64,000 nucleotides of DNA, taken from contig JAODAQ010000044.1 in NCBI GenBank assembly GCA_025463515.1, forward strand, positions 55,470 through 119,469, in the 5' to 3' direction. This document shows positions 47,953 to 56,415 of this stretch, piece after piece. Position 1 is the stretch's first letter, and the number at the start of each line of letters is the position of its first letter. The DNA comes from Rhodoglobus sp. (lineage in GTDB: Bacteria; Actinomycetota; Actinomycetes; Actinomycetales; Microbacteriaceae). Under the pieces are notes generated by a model. It saw nothing but the letters and a program-made list of their open reading frames with translations, was not told the origin of the DNA and did not search any database. The translations under genes and the position numbers were made by a program.

Positions 47953-49287
47953 GTGAGCACACCGCAGCCCCTCCTCCGCAACCGCAACTTCCTCTGGTTC
48001 TGGACGGGCGAGGGCATCAGCCAGCTCGGCGCCCAGTTCACGGGCCTCGCGCTGCCCGTGCTCGCGGTCAGCCTCCTGGGGGCGACCGAGTGGCAGGTCG
48101 GCGTGCTCGGCGCCGCGCAGACGGCGGCCTTCCTCGTGGTCGGCCTTCCGGCCGGGGCCTGGATCGACCGGATGCTCAAGCGCAGGGTCATGATCGTCGC
48201 CGACCTCGTACGGGCGGTGACCCTGGCGCTCATCCCCGCGCTGTGGTTCGCGGGGACGCTCGAGATCTGGCACCTCTACATCGTCGGCGCGGTGGTCGGC
48301 GTCGCGACGGTGTTCTTCGACGTCTCGTACCAGAGCTTCATCCCGGTGCTCCTGCCGGGGGAGCAGGTCGGCAGCGCGAACTCGAAGCTCGAGGCGACCT
48401 CACAGATCGCCCACATCGGCGGCCCCGGGCTGGCCGGCGCCCTCCTGAGTGTCGTGAGCGCGCCCGTGCTGCTGCTCGCGGACGGCATCTCGTACCTGTT
48501 CTCCGCGTTCGCGCTGTGGCGGGTGCGCGATACCGAGACCCTCCCGGACCCGAAAGACCGCCAGAGCCTCCCGCGCGAGATCGGCGAGGGCCTGCGCTTC
48601 GTCTTCGGGCACCCGCTGCTGTGGCGCATCACCGCGACGACAGGAACCTCCAACTTCTTCAGCACCCTCATCTTCACGCTCGAGTCGATCCTCATCCTGC
48701 GCATCCTCGGACTCAGCCCGGCGGCCTTCGGCATCATCCTCGGCGTTGGCTCGGTGGGCGGCCTGCTCGGCGCGCTCGCCACCCCGTGGATCCAGAAGCG
48801 CGTGGGGGAGGGCACCTCGATCTCGCTCTCGGCGGTCGCGATGGCACTGGGGGTTCTGGCGATGCCGCTCTCTGCCGTGTTCCCCGCGGCCGCGATCCCC
48901 ATCCTCATCGCCGGGACCTTCGTGGTGTCGTTCCTGGTGCTGGTCTACAACATCACCCAGGTCACGATGCGCCAGCGCCTCACTCCGCCGCGACTGCTCG
49001 GCCGGATGAACGCCTCGATCCGCTTCGTCGTGTGGGGTGTCATGCCGCTCGCCGCGCTGCTCTCGGGCGTGCTCGGCGAGACGATCGGGGTGCTGCCCAC
49101 GATGTGGATCGGAGTCGTCGGCGGGTTCCTCGCCTCCGCCTTCGTGCTCTTCTCCCCGCTCACGACGATGCGCACCCTGCCGACCGAGCTGGTCAGCTCG
49201 GGCGAGCCGGACACGGCCGCCGAGGTCGTCTCCGACACCGAGAACGCGGGCGACGAGGCCGGAACCACTCGCGACCCGCTCGTCTGA
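47953..49287 (+). CDS. MFS transporter (multidrug/macrolide-type)
   Basis: A 444-residue permease with twelve spans. NFLWFWTGEGISQLGAQFTG begins span 1. The cytoplasmic loop 2-3 reads LPAGAWIDRMLKRRVMIVAD, the MFS motif A variant of the MFS_3 group. RQRLTPPRLLGRMNASIRFV marks the second half. An acidic tail of about 35 residues follows. Efflux of a small hydrophobic compound is likely by family; the substrate is unknown. It begins with GTG and is divergent from an ArsR-like regulator. Confidence 0.86.
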   Translation: MSTPQPLLRNRNFLWFWTGEGISQLGAQFTGLALPVLAVSLLGATEWQVGVLGAAQTAAFLVVGLPAGAWIDRMLKRRVMIVADLVRAVTLALIPALWFAGTLEIWHLYIVGAVVGVATVFFDVSYQSFIPVLLPGEQVGSANSKLEATSQIAHIGGPGLAGALLSVVSAPVLLLADGISYLFSAFALWRVRDTETLPDPKDRQSLPREIGEGLRFVFGHPLLWRITATTGTSNFFSTLIFTLESILILRILGLSPAAFGIILGVGSVGGLLGALATPWIQKRVGEGTSISLSAVAMALGVLAMPLSAVFPAAAIPILIAGTFVVSFLVLVYNITQVTMRQRLTPPRLLGRMNASIRFVVWGVMPLAALLSGVLGETIGVLPTMWIGVVGGFLASAFVLFSPLTTMRTLPTELVSSGEPDTAAEVVSDTENAGDEAGTTRDPLV

Positions 49288-49439
49288 GCACTGCCGCGTC
49301 ACGGGGTGCAGGCGCACAACGTCGGAAAACGCAGGAGTCTTGGATAGTTCAAGCGCTTGATGGGCGCCCGCACGGGCTTGGGAGCGCGAATGTCCTGAGT
49401 TTCCGACGGCGCGAGTCGGGCCGCGAGTGCGTTAAACGC

Positions 49440-49473
49440 CGGATGCCCGGGGCCGACCGGCCCCGGGCATCCG
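49440..49473 (-). terminator. Strong hairpin, 16-bp perfect stem
   Basis: Two perfectly complementary 16-base arms (49440-49455, 49458-49473) with an AC centre lie 13 bases past the aquaporin stop and about 150 bases past the MFS stop. There is no T-run on either side, so it may be a GC-rich intrinsic terminator working in both directions. The rest of the 199-base gap (49288-49486) shows no gene. Confidence 0.65.
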
Positions 49474-49486
49474 TGCGTCGAACTGC

Positions 49487-50236
49487 CTACGCGCGCTTGC
49501 GGTCGAACAGGAAGCCGTACGTGAAGCCCGCGATGAGCGCGCCCACGATCGGGGCGACGATGAACGCCCACAGCTGCTCGAGCGAGCCCGCTCCGCCGTA
49601 GATCGCGGTTGCGATCGAGCGGGCCGGGTTGAGCGAGGCGTTGCTCACGGGAATCGTGACGAGGTGCAGCGCGGCCAGCGTGAGGCCGATCGCGAGCGGG
49701 GCGAAGCCGCTCGGCGCACGGCGGTCGGTCACGCCCAGGATGATGTACAGGAAGATCGCGGTCGCGACTACCTCGGCCAGCAGCACCGACGGGAGGTTGA
49801 AGCCCGCGGGGGAGTGCTCGTCGAAGCCGTTGGAGGTGGCGGTGAAGCTCGCGAACACGTCGCCGCCCGCCCCAGCGCGGATGCCCAGCAGGATCGTCGT
49901 GGCGAGCGCGCCGCCCACGATCTGAGCGCCGATGTAGGGGAGCACCTCGGTCCAGGCGAAGCGGCCGGATGCCGCGGCGCCGATGGTCACGGCGGGGTTG
50001 AAGTGGCCGCCCGAGATGTGGCCGAACGCGTACGCCGCAGCGAGCACCGCGATGCCGGCAGCGAGCGCGACGCCCACCCAGCCGGTGTTCTGCGACGCGA
50101 ACTGCGCCGTGCCGATCACGCTGAAGACGAGGATGAACGTGCCGGCGAACTCGGCGACGAGCCGCTGGATGAGGGTCGGTGCGCCGATGGCGACATCGGC
50201 ATTGGTTACAGGGGTTGAGCTATCGACCTTGGCCAC
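49487..50236 (-). CDS. Aquaporin / MIP-family channel
   Basis: A 249-residue channel with six spans and both NPA half-helices: GHISGGHFNPAVT (NPA at 80-82) and SNASLNPARS in the second half, followed by the selectivity-filter arginine. The residues around them fit water-selective AqpZ better than glycerol facilitators, which carry an aspartate after the second NPA arginine. The start is GTG behind an AAAGG ribosome site. A strong hairpin lies just past the stop. The gene sits between the MFS gene and the DUF58 gene without an operon link. Confidence 0.9.
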   Translation of the reverse strand: MAKVDSSTPVTNADVAIGAPTLIQRLVAEFAGTFILVFSVIGTAQFASQNTGWVGVALAAGIAVLAAAYAFGHISGGHFNPAVTIGAAASGRFAWTEVLPYIGAQIVGGALATTILLGIRAGAGGDVFASFTATSNGFDEHSPAGFNLPSVLLAEVVATAIFLYIILGVTDRRAPSGFAPLAIGLTLAALHLVTIPVSNASLNPARSIATAIYGGAGSLEQLWAFIVAPIVGALIAGFTYGFLFDRKRA

Positions 50237-50285
50237 GAGAGACCTTTCTGTGAAAGTGCTGAACTTCCTCGACCCTACACGCGGG

Positions 50286-51578
50286 CTACAGGCGGCCGGC
50301 GGCTTTCAGCGCAATATAACGGTCGGCGAGTGCCGGTGGGAGGTCCTGCGGGGCGCCCGTGACCACCTCCGCGCCGAGCTGCCGGATGGCGGCGGCGACG
50401 CGCGCCTGGTCGAGCAGCGCCCGCTCGGCGGCGGCGGCGCGGTAGACCTCGTCGCGCGTGGCCCGGTCGCGCGCGGCATCCATGACGTCCGGGTCGGTGA
50501 CCGACGACACGACCACCGTGTGCTTGCGGGTCAGCTGCGGCAGCACCGAGAGCAGCCCGCGGGAGGCCCCCGGCGCGTCGATGGTCGTGGCCAGCACGAT
50601 GAGGGAGTGCTGGGATGTCACGGACCGCACGAGCCCCGGAACCGACGACCAGTCCATCTCGATGAGCTCGGGGTCGACAGTCGCCATGCTCGACACCATG
50701 CGGGAGAGCAGCTCGGCGCCCGTCGCCCCCTGGACCCGCGCGCGCACCCGGCGGTCGAAGATCAGCAGGTCCACCCGGTCGCCCGCACTGCTCGCGAGGG
50801 CGGCGAGCAGGAGCGCGGACTCGAAGGCGGTGTCGATGCGCGGCTCGTTGTCGATGCGCGCGGCGGAGGTGCGGCCGCTGTCGATGATGATGACGACGCG
50901 GCGGTCGCGCTCGGGGCGCCAGGTGCGCACCACGAGGTCCTTGCGGCGGGCGGTCGCGCGCCAGTCGATCGAGCGGACGTCGTCGCCGCGCACGTAGTCG
51001 CGCAGGCTGTCGAACTCGGTGCCCTGGCCGCGCACCATGACGCTCGTCGCGCCGTCGAGCTCGCGCAGGCGGGCGAGCCGCGACGGCAGGTGCTTGCGGG
51101 AGTTGAACGGCGGCAGCACGGTGATCGCCCCCGGCATGGCGATGCTCGCCTGGCGGGCGAGCAGGTGCAGCGGGCCGAAGGAGCGGATGGTGACGTGGGC
51201 CGCCCGGCGCTCACCGCGGCGGAATGGGGTGAGGGTGGTGGTGACGGCGCGGCGCTCACCGCGCGGCACGTCGATGCGCGCGCGGTCGGGTGCGGCGACG
51301 GCGGAGGGCTGCCAGCCGTCCCGGATCATCCCGCGCAGCCGACGGCGCCCGGTGTTCGCGACGTACAGGCTCGACGACACGGTCTCGCCGAGGCGCACCC
51401 GGCCGGGGAGGTCGCGCGAGAGGACGACCGCTCTCGGGGAGCCCGCGAGCAGGAGGTCGACGATTCCGAGCACCAGGACGAGGACGAGCCAGAGCGCGAG
51501 CACGACGGGCTGCCCCGTCAGCACGATCGGCACGACACCGAGGGCGACGAGGGCGACGAACCACCCGGAGACTGCCAC
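50286..51578 (-). CDS. DUF58 domain protein
   Basis: A 430-residue protein with two N-terminal spans (about 3-45). A beta-rich region follows, then the DUF58 signature: VRGQGTEFDSLRDYVRGDDV and RSIDWRATARRKDLVVRTW. A von Willebrand A-like fold starts at VVIIIDSGRTSAARID, whose DSGRTS matches a degenerate MIDAS site. DUF58 proteins partner with MoxR ATPases. It starts with GTG two bases after the moxR stop, so they are co-translated. The substrate or client is unknown. Confidence 0.88.
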   Translation of the reverse strand: MAVSGWFVALVALGVVPIVLTGQPVVLALWLVLVLVLGIVDLLLAGSPRAVVLSRDLPGRVRLGETVSSSLYVANTGRRRLRGMIRDGWQPSAVAAPDRARIDVPRGERRAVTTTLTPFRRGERRAAHVTIRSFGPLHLLARQASIAMPGAITVLPPFNSRKHLPSRLARLRELDGATSVMVRGQGTEFDSLRDYVRGDDVRSIDWRATARRKDLVVRTWRPERDRRVVIIIDSGRTSAARIDNEPRIDTAFESALLLAALASSAGDRVDLLIFDRRVRARVQGATGAELLSRMVSSMATVDPELIEMDWSSVPGLVRSVTSQHSLIVLATTIDAPGASRGLLSVLPQLTRKHTVVVSSVTDPDVMDAARDRATRDEVYRAAAAERALLDQARVAAAIRQLGAEVVTGAPQDLPPALADRYIALKAAGRL

Positions 51579-51580
51579 GT

Positions 51581-52552
51581 CTAGATCGGTACCTGCACCT
51601 GCTGCAGGATGCTGCGCAGGATCGCGTCCGCCGAGACGCCCTCGAGCTCGGCCTCGGGCCGCAGCTGGATGCGGTGCCGCAGCACGGGCAGCACCATCGC
51701 CTGCACGTGGTCGGGGGTGATCGCGTCGAAGCCCTGCAGCCACGCCCACGCCTTGGCCGCGGCCAGCAGCGCGGTCGAACCGCGGGGGCTCACGCCGAGC
51801 TTCACGGACGGGCTCTGGCGCGTCGCGCGCGCGAGGTCGACGGCGTAGCCGATCACGTCGGCGGAGGCGCGCACTGCGGCGACGGCCTGCTGCGCCTGCG
51901 CGATCGTGGCGGCGTCGAGCACGGGCGTCACCCCGGCCGCGACGAGGTCGCGCGGGTTGAAGCCGGCGGCGTGCCGGGTGAGGACCTCGACCTCGTCGGT
52001 GCGCTCGGGCAGGTCGAGGATGAGCTTGAGCAGGAACCGGTCGAGCTGCGCCTCAGGCAGCGTGTAGGTGCCCTCGTACTCGATCGGGTTCATGGTGGCG
52101 GCGACCATGAACGGCACCGGCAGCTTGCGCGTCTCGCCGTCGACGGAGACCTGCCGCTCCTCCATGGCCTCGAGGAGGGCGGACTGCGTCTTCGGGGGCG
52201 TGCGGTTGATCTCATCCGCGAGCATGATGTTCGTGAAGACCGGGCCCGCGCGGAACTCGAACTCGCCGGCCTTGGCGTCGTAGACGAGCGAGCCGGTCAC
52301 GTCGCCGGGCATGAGGTCGGGCGTGAACTGCACGCGCTTCGTCTCGAGGCTGAGCGCCTGGCTCAGGCTGCGCACGAGCAGCGTCTTGGCGACACCCGGC
52401 ACACCCTCGAGCAGCACGTGGCCGCCCGCCAGCAGCGCGATGGTCAGGCCCGTCACGGCGGACTCCTGCCCGACCACGGCCTTGCCCACCTCGGTGCGCA
52501 GGCGCGCGAACGATTCCCTCAGTTGAGCGTCGGTTCCAATAGCGGAGGTCAT
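51581..52552 (-). CDS. MoxR-family AAA+ ATPase
   Basis: A 323-residue ATPase. Walker A is GVPGVAKT (50-57), Walker B IMLADEINRTPPKTQSALLE, sensor 1 VAATMNPIEYEG, the arginine-finger region LPEAQLDRFLLK and sensor 2 GVSPRGSTALL. MoxR proteins act as chaperones that insert cofactors or activate proteins with von Willebrand A domains, here presumably the DUF58 partner. The ATG has an AGGAAAG ribosome site upstream. The order DUF4129-DUF4350-MoxR-DUF58 is typical for actinomycetes. Confidence 0.94.
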   Translation of the reverse strand: MTSAIGTDAQLRESFARLRTEVGKAVVGQESAVTGLTIALLAGGHVLLEGVPGVAKTLLVRSLSQALSLETKRVQFTPDLMPGDVTGSLVYDAKAGEFEFRAGPVFTNIMLADEINRTPPKTQSALLEAMEERQVSVDGETRKLPVPFMVAATMNPIEYEGTYTLPEAQLDRFLLKLILDLPERTDEVEVLTRHAAGFNPRDLVAAGVTPVLDAATIAQAQQAVAAVRASADVIGYAVDLARATRQSPSVKLGVSPRGSTALLAAAKAWAWLQGFDAITPDHVQAMVLPVLRHRIQLRPEAELEGVSADAILRSILQQVQVPI

Positions 52553-52578
52553 AGTCCGATTCTTTCCTATCGCGGGGG

Positions 52579-53772
52579 TCAGGGTCGCACGGCCGCGGCG
52601 ACGGCGCGCTCGAGTTCGAGGAGTTCGTCGGAGAGCACGACGAGCTGGGCGTCCGAGGAGGGCACCGCGTCGATCAGAATGCGCCGGATGCCCGCCGCCT
52701 GGTCGCCCGTCACGTCGGCCACTGCCGCCACGACGTCATCGACCGAGGCCGTGCGCGAGAGGCCGCACAGGCTCGCGAGCCGGCGCACGGACCCGATGCG
52801 CAGCGCATCGAGCGCCCGCAGCCGCGCGGACGACCGCTGGTACAGCCGCGCCCTGCCCAGCATGGTCTCGCTCGCGCGCACCGTGACCGGCAGGTTCTCG
52901 ACGACCAGGGGGCCGAAGCGCCGGGCGCGCCAGATCGCGCCGGCGAGGAAGGCCAGCAGCAGTAGGGCGAGCGCAGGGGTAACCCACGGCGGGGTGAGGG
53001 AGCCCAGGTCCGGTGCCGCCGAGTCGGCGAGGTCGTCGACCGACGGGAGGTACCAGACGAGGCTCTCGTGCGCGCCGAGCAGGTTGAGGGCGAGCGCGGC
53101 GTTGCCCTCCTCGACGATGTGCTCGTTGGTGAGGGCGCTGGTGGCTCCGAGGACGACGAGCTGCGAGTCGCCGCGCTCGAGCTGGACGAGGGAGTAGACG
53201 CCGTCGCCGCTGCCGAGGCATCCGGTCACCGCTGCGCTCTCGTCGACGATGCGATAGCCGTTGCCGTCGCTCGTGACCTTTCCGGCCTTCTGCGCCGGAG
53301 TCAGGCCGCAGTCCGCGTCGAGCGTGCCGCCCGCGTACCCGGCCAGCGCGAGCTCGGGTGCGACAGCCTGCAGGGTGTCGAAGGCGGCATCCGCGATCAC
53401 CACCGTGCTCGCCCGCCGCACGGCCTCGCGGAGCTGCGCCGCCGTGAGGTAGCCGTTCGGGTCGTAGAGGAAGAGCGTGGTGCCCGAGGGGTCGGCGATC
53501 TCCTGCTCGGTCTCGCGCAGGCTCGAGGTCTCGGTGACCGTCACGCCCTGCTGTCGCAGCACCTCGGCGAGCGCGCGCGTACCGGGCGGGGCCGCGTTCG
53601 AGGCGTCGAGGCGGGTGCCTCCGGCCTGCGACCCTGCGGTCGCGAGCACGATGACGACGATGATCGCGAGGAAGGCGACGACGCCGACCCAGAACAGGGA
53701 GCGCTTGAGCACGCGCCCGGTGGTGGGGGTGAGGACGCGCTGCCCCGTCTCGCCCGCGGCGGCCACCGTCAT
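52579..53772 (-). CDS. DUF4350 domain membrane protein
   Basis: A 397-residue protein. A short cytoplasmic start ends in VLKRSLFWVGVVAFLAIIVV (span 1, about 22-45). An extracytoplasmic domain follows with APPGTRALAEVLRQQGVTVT and SGTTLFLYDPNGYLTAAQL, the DUF4350 pattern that resembles a glutamine-amidotransferase-like fold. A second span near residues 262-280 precedes a cytoplasmic tail. The ATG at 53772 overlaps the stop of the DUF4129 gene (ATGA). Function unknown; it belongs to the MoxR-DUF58 set. Confidence 0.85.
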   Translation of the reverse strand: MTVAAAGETGQRVLTPTTGRVLKRSLFWVGVVAFLAIIVVIVLATAGSQAGGTRLDASNAAPPGTRALAEVLRQQGVTVTETSSLRETEQEIADPSGTTLFLYDPNGYLTAAQLREAVRRASTVVIADAAFDTLQAVAPELALAGYAGGTLDADCGLTPAQKAGKVTSDGNGYRIVDESAAVTGCLGSGDGVYSLVQLERGDSQLVVLGATSALTNEHIVEEGNAALALNLLGAHESLVWYLPSVDDLADSAAPDLGSLTPPWVTPALALLLLAFLAGAIWRARRFGPLVVENLPVTVRASETMLGRARLYQRSSARLRALDALRIGSVRRLASLCGLSRTASVDDVVAAVADVTGDQAAGIRRILIDAVPSSDAQLVVLSDELLELERAVAAAVRP

Positions 53773-54422
53773 GCGGGCACCGCGTCGAGGGCAGACTTCG
53801 CGGTACGGAGGTCTTTCTCGAGGGAGGCGATCGCGGCGTACTGGTCGGCCGTGCCGGTGCGGTCGAGGTAGCGGACCGCGTCGAAGGCGGCTGCGGACTC
53901 GACGAGGCGGTCCGCGAGCGCGGGGAACGTACTGCCCGTGCGCGCGGCGAAGTCCCGGGCCGTCGTGCCCGGCGTGGTCGTGACGATGGTGCGCTCGGCG
54001 AGGCCGCGCGCGATCGCGCGGAACATCTCGACGACCGCCGTCGAGTAGTCGCCCGCGGCGGCTGCGCGCTCGGCGTCCTGACGGATGCGAGCCGCGGTGC
54101 GGGCGTCGTCCTCCCCGAAGAGCGAGCCGGTCACGCGGCTGCGGCGGTTCAGGCGCGGCAGCCCGAACAGCAGGAAGGCGACAACGAGGGCCCCCGCGAC
54201 GAGCGCCACGACCACGGCGATGCCGACCGTGGGCGGGCCCTCGGCGGAGCCGAGGTGCAGCGAGCCGAGCCAGTCGGAGACCGCCTTCGCAAGGCGGTCG
54301 AAGAGCGTCGGCTGCGCGGCCTGGTACGGCGCCTTGGAGAGCTCGGTGATGAGCCAGTCCCTGGCTTCGGGCGCGTCGGGGTCGACCGGTACGTCCAGCG
54401 GCAGCAGCAGGGGCAGGATCAC
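53769..54422 (-). CDS. DUF4129 domain membrane protein
   Basis: A 217-residue protein with a short hydrophobic start, an outside segment ending VSDWLGSLHLGSAEGPP, one strong span (VGIAVVVALVAGALVVAFLL) and a cytoplasmic DUF4129 domain. That domain has AAAGDYSTAVVEMFRAIARG, TTPGTTARDFAAR and SAAAFDAVRYLDRTGTADQY. The start is the GTG at 54422 that overlaps the upstream stop by four bases; the much longer open frame is read-through. It is translationally linked to genes on both sides. Confidence 0.85.
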   Translation of the reverse strand: MILPLLLPLDVPVDPDAPEARDWLITELSKAPYQAAQPTLFDRLAKAVSDWLGSLHLGSAEGPPTVGIAVVVALVAGALVVAFLLFGLPRLNRRSRVTGSLFGEDDARTAARIRQDAERAAAAGDYSTAVVEMFRAIARGLAERTIVTTTPGTTARDFAARTGSTFPALADRLVESAAAFDAVRYLDRTGTADQYAAIASLEKDLRTAKSALDAVPA

Positions 54423-55615
54423 GACCAGGGCGACGCCGTCGGAGCGGCGGCTGCGGTCGGCGCCTTCGGGAGGTACGGGTCGGGCACCGAGGCATCCCCG
54501 GCCTGGCGCGCCTCGACGAACCGGCTGAGCTCGAGGTCGAGCCCCTCCTTGCGCATCCGGATGTCGATGTAGAGGAGGGCGGGAGTCGCAGCCTGCACGA
54601 CCGCGCCGATCGCGCCGAAGACCACGCCGAAGACGATGGTCAGCACGTAGACCACGATCACGCCCGTGATGATGCCGCCGCTGGTGCCGTTCGGGTCGAG
54701 GAAGGTCGAGCCGAAGCTCACCACGAGCTGCAGGGGCGTCGAGACGATCGACGACACCACGTAGATGATCGCCGAGACCAGGAGGAGGATGCCGAAGGTC
54801 TTCCAGAAGTAGCCCTTCGTGAGCGACCACGAGCGCGCGATCGCCGCGCCCAGCGACAGCCGCTCGAGCATGAGGGCGCTCGGCACGAGGGAGAGCTTGG
54901 TGCCCAGCCAGATCGCGAGCGCGATCGCGCAGGCGCCCAGGAGCAGGCCGAGCAGGACGCCCGCCACGACTCCCACGGTGCCGCCGAGGCCGACGAGCAG
55001 CCCGATGAGCACGGCGGCGATCGTGACCGCCAGGATGACCGCGACGACGAGGATGCCCGACCAGCCGATCAGCGCGCCGATGCGGCCCTTGGCGCCGCGC
55101 CACAGGCCAGGCAGCCGGAGCTTCTCGCCGAGGGTTGCGCGGGCGACCTCGAGTGAGATGACGCCCTGCAGGATGGCGCTGCCGACGATCGCAAGCGCCG
55201 CCGGCACGAGCGCCGAGAGGATGATGACGCCGACGCTGCCCGCCATGAGCGTCTCGGCGTCCTGGCTGCTGTTCGCGAACTGGGCCCGCGAGATCATGAA
55301 GAAGGTGACGAAGCCGACGACCCCGAGGCTCACGATGTAGATCGCGCCCGTGACCAGGAGGGCGAATCCGAAGGTGGGCCGCGGGTTGCGCCGCAGCACC
55401 TGGAACGACGCACCGAGCAGGGTGCCGAACGTGAGCGGCCGCAGGGGGATGAGCCCGGGCTTGGGCGGCGGGGTCCAGCCCGCGGGCGCGGCGGGCGGCG
55501 GGAAAATAGGCTGCGAGCCGGGGGGCGGCGGCGGGGCAGAGGGGCTCGCGTACGGAGACGGCGGGGCGGCCGGGGCGGCGCCCGCAGGGGGCTGCCACGA
55601 GGTGCTGTCGGTCAC
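54419..55615 (-). CDS. Multi-spanning membrane protein, GDPD-anchor-domain-like
   Basis: A 398-residue protein. The first 60 residues are rich in Pro, Ala and Ser. Then PLTFGTLLGASFQVLRRNPR begins a six- to eight-span domain like that named after glycerophosphodiester phosphodiesterase membrane anchors (GPDPase_memb). No phosphodiesterase domain is present. ARSWSLTKGYFWKTFGILLL is the family repeat. The GTG at 55615 has an AGGAGAG ribosome site. It starts the operon running through DUF4129, DUF4350, MoxR and DUF58, and diverges from mtrA. Confidence 0.8.
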   Translation of the reverse strand: MTDSTSWQPPAGAAPAAPPSPYASPSAPPPPPGSQPIFPPPAAPAGWTPPPKPGLIPLRPLTFGTLLGASFQVLRRNPRPTFGFALLVTGAIYIVSLGVVGFVTFFMISRAQFANSSQDAETLMAGSVGVIILSALVPAALAIVGSAILQGVISLEVARATLGEKLRLPGLWRGAKGRIGALIGWSGILVVAVILAVTIAAVLIGLLVGLGGTVGVVAGVLLGLLLGACAIALAIWLGTKLSLVPSALMLERLSLGAAIARSWSLTKGYFWKTFGILLLVSAIIYVVSSIVSTPLQLVVSFGSTFLDPNGTSGGIITGVIVVYVLTIVFGVVFGAIGAVVQAATPALLYIDIRMRKEGLDLELSRFVEARQAGDASVPDPYLPKAPTAAAAPTASPWS

Positions 55616-55667
55616 GTGCTCTCCTGAAGGATTCGCTGGGCGTCCCAATCATGCTTTCACACTCGGC

Positions 55668-55673
55668 TACTCT
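55668..55673 (+). promoter_or_regulatory. Possible -10 element (TACTCT) of mtrA operon
   Basis: TACTCT lies in the 115-base divergent gap, about 58 bases before the mtrA GTG. The mRNA would include the GAGG ribosome site. No clear -35. Confidence 0.3.
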
Positions 55674-55730
55674 TGTGCGAAAGCTCCCGCCGAACCCTGG
55701 CGACGAGCCCCTTGGCAGCGGCGAGGACAA

Positions 55731-56411
55731 GTGAACGCGCGAATTCTGGTGGTCGACGACGACACCGCCCTGGCGGAGATGATCGGCATCGTGCTGCGCA
55801 CGGAGGGCTTCGAGCCCTTCTTCTGTGAGGACGGCCTTCAGGCCCTGGACGCCTTCCACTCCGCCAAGCCCGACCTGGTGCTCCTCGACCTGATGCTCCC
55901 GGGCCTCGACGGCATCGAGGTGTGCTCGCTCATCCGCGAGGAGTCCGGCGTCCCCATCATCATGCTCACCGCCAAGAGCGACACGGCCGACGTCGTCAAG
56001 GGCCTCGAGAGCGGCGCCGACGACTACGTGGTCAAGCCCTTCAACCCCAAGGAGCTCGTGGCGCGCGTGCGCACCCGGCTGCGCCCCACTCCGCAGACGA
56101 CCACCGGCTCCCTGCAGATCGGCGACCTGACTCTGGATGTCGCGGGCCACGAGGTGCGCCGGGGCGAGACGAAGATCAACCTCACCCCGCTCGAGTTCGA
56201 GCTCCTGCTCGCGCTCGCACTGAAGCCGCAGCAGGTGTTCACGCGCGAGATGCTGCTCGAGCAGGTGTGGGGCTACCACTACAAGGCCGATACCCGGCTC
56301 GTGAACGTGCACGTCCAGCGCCTGCGCGCCAAGGTCGAGGAAGACCCCGACAACCCGCGGATCGTCATGACCGTGCGCGGCGTCGGCTATCGCGCGGGCA
56401 GCACCGCCTAG
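55731..56411 (+). CDS. mtrA: Response regulator MtrA
   Basis: A 226-residue OmpR/PhoB-type regulator. The receiver domain has acidic D10/D11, phospho-acceptor D53 in LVLLDLMLPGLDG, T80 and K102. The winged-helix domain (about 130-222) ends VNVHVQRLRAKVEEDPDNPR and TVRGVGYRAG. Sequence and the mtrB-lpqB neighbours identify MtrA, which controls cell division and wall-hydrolase genes in actinomycetes. The GTG at 55731 follows GCGAGGACAA. mtrB starts four bases after its stop. Confidence 0.95.
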   Translation: MNARILVVDDDTALAEMIGIVLRTEGFEPFFCEDGLQALDAFHSAKPDLVLLDLMLPGLDGIEVCSLIREESGVPIIMLTAKSDTADVVKGLESGADDYVVKPFNPKELVARVRTRLRPTPQTTTGSLQIGDLTLDVAGHEVRRGETKINLTPLEFELLLALALKPQQVFTREMLLEQVWGYHYKADTRLVNVHVQRLRAKVEEDPDNPRIVMTVRGVGYRAGSTA

Positions 56412-56415
56412 GGCA

